Origin: Galeopsis tetrahit
Lineage: Eukaryota > Streptophyta > Magnoliopsida > Lamiales > Lamiaceae
Assembly (NCBI GenBank): GCA_963675135.1
Contig: OY776129.1
Location: forward strand, 49,674,141 to 49,738,140
Reading direction: 5' to 3'
DNA length: 64,000 nt
Shown here piece by piece: positions 44,206 through 53,921 of this stretch; the stretch's first letter is position 1; every line of letters begins with the position of its first letter. Made by a program: the position numbers and the translations under genes. The notes under the pieces were generated by a model. It was not told the origin of the DNA, did no database searches, and was given only the letters and a program-made list of their open reading frames with translations.

Positions 44206-46001
44206 ATGGCTCTCGTTGTTTCTCTCCTCTTTCTTTTGATGTTCCCAGCTTTCACCAATGTTAATGCTGCTCCACCTGCACCAGGGTACTACCCCAGCTC
44301 TAAAATTGGCTCCATACCCTTCAACCAAGGCTATAGAAATCTTTGGGGTTCTGCACATCAACGAGTAGACCAAGGCACACTAACTATCTGGCTCGATAAG
44401 ACCTATGGCGGTACGTACCTATCGTTTTTATTTCGTACGTTTATTGCAAAAGTGATCCCACACGAATCTTATTCGTCATTCTAAAATTTTGTTCTTTTTT
44501 TTTTTACCAATGATTGATAGTTCCAAGTGTACAATTATTATTTTTTCGTGGGATCAGTTTTGCAATTAAAAAACGTACACCGAAAATGATAATTTTTTTA
44601 GCATAAGTACTAGTGTAGCTACTACGAAAAGTGCAATGGCGAATTTCACATGTAGGACCAATTTTGCAATAAACGCCTAAAGTATATATTTTGTGACATC
44701 ACGATGGTACATATTGCGCGCATTGATGTCGAGAATATATATTATTGAAAATATCATGAATGGACTCCTTTCTCATAATTTAAGCTTTTAGGTGAGATAT
44801 CAATACTCAACAATAGTGATTTATATCGTGATAGAGACTTTTTTTTTTAATAAAATTATTTTAAATATTTTTGGCAGGGAGCGGATTCAAATCGCTGAAT
44901 CCTTATTCATCTGGGTATTTTGGGGCTGCTATCAAGCTACAGCCTGGCTATACTGCTGGAGTTATTACATCCTTTTATGTAAGAAATTACTATTTTTCAT
45001 AATATTAAATTAAAAGTGAAAGGGATTATTTTTTGAATATTATTGAATGAAAATTGAATAAATATTTAAATGGGTGCAGCTTTCGAACACAGANNNNNNN
45101 NNNNNNNNNNNNNNNNNNNNNNNNNNNNNNNNNNNNNNNNNNNNNNNNNNNNNNNNNNNNNNNNNNNNNNNNNNNNNNNNNNNNNNNNNNNNNNNNNNNN
45201 NNNNNNNNNNNNNNNNNNNNNNNNNNNNNNNNNNNNNNNNNNNNNNNNNNNNNNNNNNNNNNNNNNNNNNNNNNNNNNNNNNNNNNNNNNNNNAGAATTT
45301 TAATTTTGTCCCATAGTTTATTAATTTCAAGAACGACACCGTATTGGCGCGCGTTTTTGGTAAAAAAAAAAATAATATCCAAGATATGGGATGAAAGGTT
45401 AAAAAAAAACTTACAAGAAATTTTGAATTTTAACTCTATCATTTTATTAGGCATGTAATCAATAAGCGACAAAGGACTATGGACGTCACGTGAAAATATT
45501 ACATGCACAGCGTCGTCATAATATTAATGAGATACAAAATATAATAGTAAAAAATAGAGGCAAAAATCATAAAATATATTTGCAATAATAGAGTATGTCT
45601 TTAATTAATTCGTTTCTTTTCATACGATGTGAAATTTCAGATTTTTCGTAGACGATGTGCCAATTAGAAGATACGCGAAGAAGAGCGAAGCCACGTTTCC
45701 ATTGAGGCCCATGTGGATCTACGGTTCAATATGGGATGCCTCTTCATGGGCCACCGAAAATGGAAAATACAAAGCTGATTATACCTACCAACCCTTTGTC
45801 GGAAAGTACAACAACTTCAAGATTCGTGGCTGCAACGCCTACAGCTCCTCCCCCTGCCGCCCCGCCACCGGTTCCCCGTACGGCACCACGGGGCTAAGCA
45901 GCCAGCAGTTGGCGGCGATGGCTTGGGTCCAAAAAAATTACAAATTTTATGATTATTGCAGTGATCCACAACGTAACCATAGGCTCACCCCCGAGTGCTA
46001 G
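44206..46001 (+). CDS. Xyloglucan endotransglucosylase/hydrolase, group III (XTH31/32-like), gap in exon 3
   Basis: XTH enzymes (GH16) cut and religate or hydrolyse xyloglucan in the cell wall. Exons are 44206-44410 (GT donor), 44878-44978, one from 45080 that runs into a 200-N gap, and 45641-46001 (stop TAG). A signal peptide of about 21 residues is followed by PPAPGYYPSSKIGSIPFNQG. Exon 2 gives SGFKSLNPYSSGYFGAAIKL and QPGYTAGVITSFY, and exon 3 starts LSNT. The last exon gives FFVDDVPIRRY, PLRPMWIYGSIWDASSW, ADYTYQPFVGKY and the Cys-rich end YDYCSDPQRNHRLTPEC. The catalytic DE-I-D-E motif should sit in the gap and cannot be checked. Visible coding is about 225 residues against about 295 for the family, so roughly 70 residues are hidden. 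Nothing visible is broken. The PPAPGYYPSSK start points to the XTH31/32 subgroup, known for hydrolase activity in relatives. Confidence 0.93.
45094..45293. other. Assembly gap of exactly 200 N
   Basis: A run of 200 N inside the third exon of the XTH gene. The round number suggests a placeholder or scaffolding gap, so the true length may differ. Open frames running across it are artefacts. Confidence 0.97.
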
Positions 46002-46820
46002 GGTTATAATATTTATTTGGATTTGGATTTTTATAAAGTTTTTTTAGAGAGTCTTGAGATGGGCCCACGAGCTAATCCAAGCCTCCAAATGTTTGGAAAT
46101 TGTGTGTATACCCATCAAAAAAATAAATTGTGTGCATAATTTAAAGGGGACGAAAATGTCCTTTCAGTTGGTTCGTGAAAGTGGGATATGTTCATATAAA
46201 TGTATCTCTTTCATGTGCTTTTTTTCTTTTACATTTTACAGTAATTAAATGGGAAGAAGTTTTTATATGCTTGATGGTACTGCGCTTTCAATATTTACGA
46301 GTTAAATATTTTTGTACAAGTCATTATTCATAGAATATATATGTATAGTTGATAATACAAATTATATATGATTTTTTTGAGTTATGTTCCTACAAACAAT
46401 AATACTTAGAAAAAAATTTAACGTGGACCCGAATTTATAGATTTTTTTGCCAAAATTAAAGGACACGCATTCTCCTAAATCTAGCTATAGTGTAATTAAT
46501 TACACGGCATAATTTAAAAAATCAACCAAGTCAACTGAATTATGCATGACAATAAGGTACTATATAATAATTTATTACTCCATATGAATTGTTTTAGAAT
46601 GAAATTTCTTATTTTTTTTTATGTATATAGTAAGATGGGATGGAGGGAATATTTAATTATATAATGTTGTAAATAATCTAAAGCAGTAGTCTAAGCTTAT
46701 GTTAAGTGATGAGCAACTCCCTTGGGCCAGAGTTAGTATGTGGAGTACATGGTTAATTTAAACTGGATCCATCCTAACTTATTACTCATTAATTATTTTG
46801 GGTCAGAGTGGCATTTTCCT
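46002..46820. other. XTH 3' region and intergenic DNA
   Basis: The first 250 bases after the XTH stop are probably 3' UTR. A small degenerate MITE-like patch lies at about 46575-46650 (TACTCCATATGAATTG ... GGGATGGAGGGA). Nothing else was recognised. Confidence 0.5.
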
Positions 46821-46823
46821 TTA

Positions 46824-47718
46824 GGGCGCGGCTAAAGGCACACACAGATCCTATGAGGACACCCACGCGATGAGGACACACAGATCCTATGAGGACACCC
46901 ACGTGGAAATCCCAAAATTACACTCTTCTCAATTAAAATCCTAATTCATTCTCTCTTTCTTCTTCTCAATTCAGGACACCCACCTTCCACCTCCATTTCT
47001 CTCTTCACGTTGGAGCGGCGTCGCCTACCTCTCCACTTCGTCGCGGCGGCCCACGCCGCCCACCTCGTCGCGGAGGCCCACCCACTGCGCAACACTCTCC
47101 CCCCTTCGCGGCCGCATCCCCTCCCCCTCCTCTTCATCGAACCCACGCACGTCGCTGAATGTAGGTTTTTTTTTTACAATTTTTACAGATAAAAAAATTA
47201 GGGTTTAGAAAATTTAGGAAAATTAGGGTTTTTAGTAGTTCGGGAATTATTTTCGAACATATTGAGTTTGTTTTGGAAAAAAATTGAAACATATTGTGTT
47301 TGTTTTAGAAAAAATTTCGAACAACTTGAGTTTGTTTTGAAAAAAAATTCGATCAAGATGTTCGATCTTTTTTTTCGGACAAATTTAAGTTGTTTTGAAA
47401 TTTTTTTCGAACATAATGAGTTTGTTTTGGTAAAATTTTCGGACATCTCAACTTTGTTTTGGTAAAATTTTCGAACATATTAAGATTTTATTTTTGTTGT
47501 TGAATTTTTTGAATTTTTTTTTATCAAACTTATGGTGGTTGTTTTGGTGGTGATGGTGGATGATTTAGGTGTGAAATGGAATGGATGAGTGTACTCATTC
47601 GTCCTTTTTTAAAAAAAAAATGCAGGAGGGATATAAACGTCATTTCGCAACCCCTTGTGATAAAAAAAAATTCCGATGAGTGTCCTCATAGGATCCTTGG
47701 GTGCCTTTAGCCGCGCCC
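46824..47718. mobile_element. Non-autonomous Mutator-type element C2 (sibling of 16880-18035)
   Basis: The termini are inverted copies of GGGCGCGGCTAAAGGCAC followed by GATCCTATGAGGACACCCA. The flanks TTTCCTTTA (46815-46823) and TTTTCTTTA (47719-47727) agree at 8 of 9 bases, fitting a 9-bp target duplication with one later change. The left end carries an extra partial copy of its terminus (ACAGATCCTATGAGGACACC twice). The interior repeats the GC-rich block and the TTCGAACAT...TTTGTTTTG block seen in C1. Confidence 0.9.
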
Positions 47719-47769
47719 TTTTCTTTAAGAACTCGATGTCTACGTTCAAGATCATAAACATATTGCATA

Positions 47770-48663
47770 ACTAGTGTAGAACCCGTGTATTACACGGGGT
47801 TTTAAATAAATATTTTAATATTCAATATTATATCTTAATTTATTTGCGTAATCTAATTTTTTTTAGCATGATATGTTATTATAATTATATTTAAAAAAAT
47901 TGGTTGAATATAATTTTAAATTCAACTATTATAATGTAAAAGAGAAACTAATGTAAATGTAATTATATTATACCATTCAAAATAAATTAATAAACGAAAA
48001 CACATAAATGGAAAGATTGTGTTGTAATTTAATTGAGATTTTGAAACTTTTTTTTAAACAACATTAATAGTTTAGTTAGAAGATTTTTCATTATTACTTA
48101 GACAAAATATTTTTAATATATTTTGAATCTAGCTCTACACTTAAAACTCTGAACATAAAGTTGATCATATGTTATGTGATAATACAAGTCTTAAACAAAA
48201 TAAATCAACGTTGAAAAAAGTATATTTTTTATTTTTATTAATGATCATCGCAAAAATACAAACGAACAGAGATCTGCCTTCTCAAGCTTTACTTGTAAGA
48301 TTTGAAAGACTTAATATCAGAATGTAAAATAAAGTAAACTTAAGATAATTGGTAAAATAAATATATATATATATATATATATATATCCTTCTAAATTAGC
48401 ACCCGCTTATTACGCGAAAAGTTAATAAAATAAATATTTATATTATAAATAATTTTATAAAGTAAATTCCAAATAAAATAGGTGAGAAACAGACGAAATG
48501 AGACGTTTAATTTTTAATATTTAATAAATATGAAAACAACTTTTTAAAAAATTATAAAATTTTGAAGAAAAATAAATAAATTAAGTAATAATAAAATAAC
48601 TCTTAATAAATTATAAGTCACCCTTCAATATCAACCACAACACCATAAATAAATAAATATTTT
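47770..48663. other. AT-rich intergenic sequence with short palindrome
   Basis: It begins with ACCCGTGTATTACACGGG, a palindrome that often marks plant repeat ends, and contains an (AT)13 run at 48361-48386. No gene was found. Confidence 0.5.
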
Positions 48664-49021
48664 GGTTAATTACTAATTAAATCACAGCCTTTTCCTCATT
48701 TGCAATTTAATCTAAACTTTAAGATAATTGCAAAAAAAATCACAAACTTTAAATATTGTTGCAATTTAGTCTTTTTGACAATTTCAATTGTGTTCGAATC
48801 TAACATAATTTAGAGTTTTTAATGACATAACAACTCCTTAATAAAAAAATATTATTTTTTAATCAATGAAATATCATAAGATATGATTTAGGGACAACGT
48901 AGACTTCCAAGAAGTCTAATTTGTAATAATATTTAAACTTGATGATTTTTTTGCAATTGTTTTAAGGTTTAGATTAGATTGCAAATGTTCAAAAGGTGGT
49001 GATTTAATTTGCAATTAGCCC
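48664..49021. mobile_element. MITE with terminal inverted repeats of about 110 bp
   Basis: The left arm (TAATTACTAATTAAATCAC, CATTTGCAATTTAATCTAAA, AATTGCAAAAAAATCA, TTTAAATATTGTTGCAA) and the right arm inverse (48915-49021) match almost throughout. No certain target duplication can be read because the right flank is the tandem array. Confidence 0.8.
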
Positions 49022-51116
49022 TTTTTAAAATTAACAACCTCCTTTAATTATGACACATAAGTCAAATTAACCACAAAATGACACATAAGCCAAATTAACC
49101 ACAAGATGACACATCATCAATTTAAACTCCCTATTAGTATATGAGGGGATTCTATATTATAGGAGTAGTGTATTATGTATATATAACAAATTTGTTAATC
49201 TTGTAAAATAATATAATTATTTATATAATAAATATGTATAAAATTATATAATAAGTTTTACATATATATTTTCGAGTTTTATTTTTTAAATACATTAAAC
49301 TTATAAATTTAAAATAATTACAGAAAAAATTTAATTGAAATATAAGATAAAAGTAATTATAAAATAAAATTCAATACACACCAATAAAAATACATTTTAG
49401 ATTGTATTTTACTCAGAAGTACATTAAATCATTTAAAAATAAACAAAGTTAAGAATAAAATGAATACTACAATAAAGTTAAGTAAATAAAATAAAAATTA
49501 TTTTAATTAGTCAATATTAATATAATAAAAATTTCAACATTTCATATCAACCATTTACAACACCTTAAATAAATAATTAATTAGGAAAAAAATTCAATAG
49601 TTAATAGGAATATAATGTTTTGAAATAGTTTAGAGATCATATCTTACTCAACCAATAACTTAATTACACATCATACTTTTTAAAATTAACAACCTCCTTA
49701 AATTATGACACATAAGCCAAATTAACCACAAAATGACACATAAGCCAAATTAACCACAAGATGACACACCATCAATTTAAACTCCCTATTAGTATATAAG
49801 GGGATTATATATTATAGGAGTAGTGTATTATGTATATATAACAAATTTGTTAATCTTGTAAAATAATATAATTATTTATATAATAAATATGTATAAAATT
49901 ATATAATAAGTTTTACATATATATTTTCGAGTTTTATTTTTTAAATACATTAAACTTATAAATTTAAAATAATTACATAAAAAATTTAATTGAGATATAA
50001 GATAAAAGTAATTATAAAATTAAATTAAATACACACCAATAAAAATACATTTTAGATTGTATTTTACTCAGAAGTACATTAAATCATTTAAAAATAAACA
50101 AAGTTAAGAATAAAATGAATACTACAATAAAGTTAAGTAAATAAAATAAAAATTATTTTAATTAGTCAATATTAATATAATAAAAATTTCAACATTTCAT
50201 ATCAACCATTTATAACACCTTAAATTAATCATTAATTAGGAAGAAAATTCAATAGTTAATAGGAATATAATGTTTTGAAATAGTTTAGGGATCATATCTT
50301 ACTCAACCAATAACTTAATTACACATCATACTTTTTAAAATTAACAACCTCCTTAAATTATGACACATAAGCCAAATTAACCACAAAATGACACATAAGC
50401 CAAATTAACCACACGATGACACATCATCAATTTAAACTTCATATTAGTATATAAGGGGATTCTATATTATAGGAGTAGTGTATTATGTATATATAACAAA
50501 TTTGTTAATCTTGTAAAATAATATAATTATTTATATAATAAATATGTATAAAATTATATAATAAGTTTTACATATATATTTTCGAGTTTTATTTTTTAAA
50601 TACATTAAACTTATAAATTTAAAATAATTACAGAAAAAATTTAATTGAGATATAAGATAAAAGTAATTATAAAATAAAATTAAATACACACCAATAAAAA
50701 TACATTTTAGATTGTATTTTACTCAGAAGTACATTAAATCATTTAAAAATAAACAAAGTTAAGAATAAAATGAATACTACAATAAAGTTAAGTAAATAAA
50801 ATAAAAATTATTTTAATTAGTCAATATTAATATAATAAAAATTTCCACATTTCATATCAACCATTTACAACACATTAAATAAATAATTAATTAGGAAGAA
50901 AATTCAATAGTTAATAGGAATATAATGTTTTGAAATAGTTTAGGGATCATATCTTACTCAACCAATAACTTAATTACACATCATACTTTTTAAAATTAAC
51001 AACCTCCTTAAATTATGACACATAAGCCAAATTAACCACAAAATGACACATAAACCAAATTAACCACAAAATGACACATCATCAATTTAAATTCTCTATT
51101 AGTATATAAGGGGATA
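49022..51116. repeat. 655-bp tandem array, 3.2 copies
   Basis: The marker TTAACAACCTCCTT starts at 49031, 49686, 50341 and 50996, a constant 655-bp period. Three units are complete and the fourth stops after about 120 bp at TAGTATATAAGGGGAT. Units differ by only a few substitutions each. Every unit begins with two or three short repeats ATGACACATAAGCCAAATTA and ACCACA. There is no coding capacity. Confidence 0.96.
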
Positions 51117-51876
51117 ATATACCAAGTGTAAGCTCAAGCCTAAAAATATTTCCTTCTAAATGGGTTTATGCTTCCTTATAGGTTAGGTGAAAGCCCATCG
51201 ATTCAATTTGGGCTGGGCCTTATAAACATTTTTATTTTTCTTTTAATAGGCGTGTGTTATATACCCCTCCATCTTTGTTAAATCTACTCCCATATTCATC
51301 TAAAATACTAAATTTATCCTTTCAATAAAATATTTCACCATAGATACACCCCTCGAAATTTAAATTAAAATTCAAACTAACCCAAACCCTAATTGAACTA
51401 ACTCTAATTGAAGGAGCAACTTTCGCTGCCGCTACACCTCCAGCCGTCGTCGCCGCACTAGTAAAAAAAACTTCAAATTTTAAAAAAAAATACATTTTTT
51501 GACACTGATTTATCGACGAAAAACACTTTCGTCGAAAATAAAAAGAGGGAAAGAAACCTACTTTTACCGGAGAGAAAGGAAAAAAAAAAAAAAGGAGGGG
51601 CGACCGCCGTCGTCGCTGGGGGAGGAGGGGCAGTGATGCCGTGGGAGAGAGTAAGCAGCGACGTTGGAGGGAGGGATGAGGGGGCGACGACAGATGGAGA
51701 AGCTCTAGGAAAAATAAAGAAAAAAAGTTGCAGACGGTGGGAGTGAGGGAGGAAAGGGCGGTGACGGATAGAGAAGCTGGAGGAAAAAGAAAGAAAAAAA
51801 GTTGCAGGAGGTCGGAGTGAGGGAGGAGGGCCGGCGACGGTGGGAGGGAAAAAAAAAGAAGGCGGCACCCTAGCGC

Positions 51877-52130
51877 TAGAGATGTTATTCGAATCAAGCC
51901 GAGTTTTTGAAGTTCGAGCTCGGCTCGGATCAATAACATTTTTGAGCTAAGAAACGAGCTCGGTTCGTTAAAGAGCCTATCGAGCCGAGCCTAATTAAAT
52001 TAAAAGAAAAAAAATTAGATATCAGGCCGACTCGTTAGTAGATTGAGTATCTAACGAGCTCGAGCTCGGCTCATTTAACAAATGAGTCGAGCCGAGCTCA
52101 CGAATAAATCGATTCGTTTAACAGCTCAAC
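51877..52130. mobile_element. GAGCTCG-rich MITE nested in A2, hAT-like
   Basis: The ends AGAGATGTTATTCGAATC and the inverse of GATTCGTTTAACAGCTCAAC form imperfect inverted repeats. The interior is dense in CGAGCTCGGCTC words. It is related to 18225-18660. Confidence 0.5.
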
Positions 52131-52296
52131 CTGGCGGCACTGGACGACACTGGTGGCCGATTGGTTGGAGGGACGGCGAATTTGGTGGGCAAGTGGAAGA
52201 AGAATAAATAAGAAAGGGGGGAGGAAATGAATGGTGAAATTAGGATTTATGTGGTATATGTATTAAATTGATTTTTTAAGAAGTAACATTTATCTT

Positions 52297-52614
52297 GTAA
52301 AATTAGGTTGGGATCTGATTGTTTGCAAGGTGTTAATTTGATCAACAGTGGCATCCAACTTAAAAAAATTGAGGGATTTGTTCTTAATAAAATCTGGGAG
52401 GTTATGAAGAATGTCGTAGTGTGCGACATCTACCACATCCCTCGAAGCTCCAACAAACGCGCGCATGTGCTGGCCCGAAGTGCAGTGCTACATCCAGATT
52501 CTCAAGATTGAACTGGAAGTTTTTCTCTTAGAAGCGGAACCGGTGGTGATGAAACTGGACCTGATTTATTTATATGTGTGATTTCATCTGTGTTAGCTTC
52601 TCAAAAAAAAAAAA
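52297..52614 (+). mobile_element. Short 5'-truncated LINE tail nested in A2, 12-bp target duplication
   Basis: The 318-bp insert encodes the last part of an RNase H domain (VVVCDIYHIPRSSNKRAHVL, ARSAVLHPDSQD, stop at 52509-52511), followed by a 3' UTR and a poly-A of about 12-14. It is flanked by the perfect repeat AACATTTATCTT at 52285-52296 and 52615-52626. The RNase H tail resembles the fragment at 12.8 kb (ARSAVYSSVSRD), so both probably come from one LINE family. Confidence 0.93.
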
Positions 52615-52832
52615 AACATTTATCTTATGTTAGTTTTATGGGGTATGTGTATCGGGGGACTAGATTTAACAAAGATTGAGGGGTATATAACCCACGCCTT
52701 TTAATATTGAGTCACGACTTTCTATCCGTGAATCTTTAGGTTTAATAATGCTTCTTTTTTTTTTTTTTTGACGGGGCGGCTCAATAATGATGATCCAGAG
52801 TTAAGTGTTTGTATTACTCTCGTTAAGAAATA

Positions 52833-53082
52833 CTCCCCCTACTCATAATATAAGTCGTTTTGACCTTTTATTTTCTTTGTAAATTATATGACGTTTTGCA
52901 TTTTTTAATGTAAATTAAATGCATTTCTTTTCAATCTACCTTTAAAATAAATTAATATATGCATAAATATTTTCTTCTTTTGATGATAGGTACAAATATT
53001 AATTAAGAGTAAAATGAGAATGAATTTTTTTTTAATATATGTACATTGATTAAAAATGACTTAGATTTTAAATAGGATGGAT
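52833..53082. mobile_element. Degenerate Stowaway-like MITE
   Basis: TA then CTCCCCCTACTCATAATATA and AGTCGTTTTGA at the left, with an imperfect inverse (AATGACTTAGATTTTAAATA, GGATGGA) at the right. Confidence 0.5.
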
Positions 53083-53157
53083 TAAAAATATTATAGAAGT
53101 ATGATTATTTAAGTGGATTGAACATAATATAGGATATGAAAATACTACTTCCCTCCA

Positions 53158-53398
53158 TAACAATAGTCTTGTTTGAAAATTCATGAAGACAAATAAAATA
53201 TTATTTTATTGTGCATAAAATTTTGAAGTTTAAATTTTGTGATATACCAATATCTATTAAACAATAATAATAAAATAAATAACTAAAAATATTTTAATTA
53301 AATAATTTACACAATGTTAATATAAAAGTTATTTTAATTTTGGAACGAATTAAAAAGGAAAATGTAACTATTTTTGGTGGGATACACTATAGAGGGAG
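53158..53398. mobile_element. Stowaway-like MITE
   Basis: TA then CTTCCCTCCATAACAATAGT at the left and the imperfect inverse ATACACTATAGAGGGAG then TA at the right, 241 bp. No coding capacity. Confidence 0.65.
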
Positions 53399-53921
53399 TA
53401 TATAAGATTATAAGTTAATGAAAATGAAATCACATATTCTAATTTTAGTGTTCAATGTCTTATAATAAAAAATAATTAATATTTTATAATACTGAGAATG
53501 ATATATATTAAAAAATTAAAAATAGATAAGACATGTTAATTATCGAACATGTTAATCAAATTGAAGTTGATAGATACGCGTTTCTTTAAAATTAATTTGT
53601 TTTTTCTTTGGTTACAGATATGTATTATCACAATTTAAATGCGCCAAAATAAAATTTTCCATCAAGCTTATCCGATGGCCTTCTGTCTCCTATCTTTTCA
53701 ATTTTATAATCATTATTATCATTTTTTGTCCAAAATATATCTTCTTTTTTCCATTTTATCCAAAACCTAACATACTCTATACCTCCTATGTACAAATCTA
53801 AACCGGAAAAGAACCAGTCGGATCTCGCCACCGCCCTATACACCCACCCAACATAATACAGCCAATGACTCCGGTCCAGCCACGTCATCCTCAAATAATC
53901 GAGTCACCACGTCAGCATAAG

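Larger units (their letters stand above)
51249..52698. mobile_element. TIR element A2 with 8-bp target duplication, carrying two nested inserts
   Basis: The left terminus GGCGTGTGTTATATACCCCT and CCATCTTTGTTAAATCTACT mirror the right terminus (AGATTTAACAAAGATTGAGG then GGTATATAACCCACGCC). The flanks carry TTTTAATA at 51241-51248 and 52699-52706. Eight bases fit hAT, though 9 (CTTTTAATA) is possible and would fit Mutator. The interior has a GC-rich block like that of A1. A GAGCTCG-rich MITE (51877-52130) and a LINE tail (52297-52614) sit inside. Confidence 0.88.

Noticed and set aside
45026..45508. Open frames across the N run
   Set aside because: They are open only because N codons are read as unknown residues.
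49022..51116. Helitron assignment for the 655-bp array
   Set aside because: No clear 5' TC end, 3' hairpin or CTRR terminus could be seen; left as an open possibility only.
51322..51939. 205-codon minus-strand frame in A2
   Set aside because: Ser/Pro/Leu/Phe low-complexity translation of a GC- and T-rich block, with a competing frame beside it; it lies across a transposon interior.
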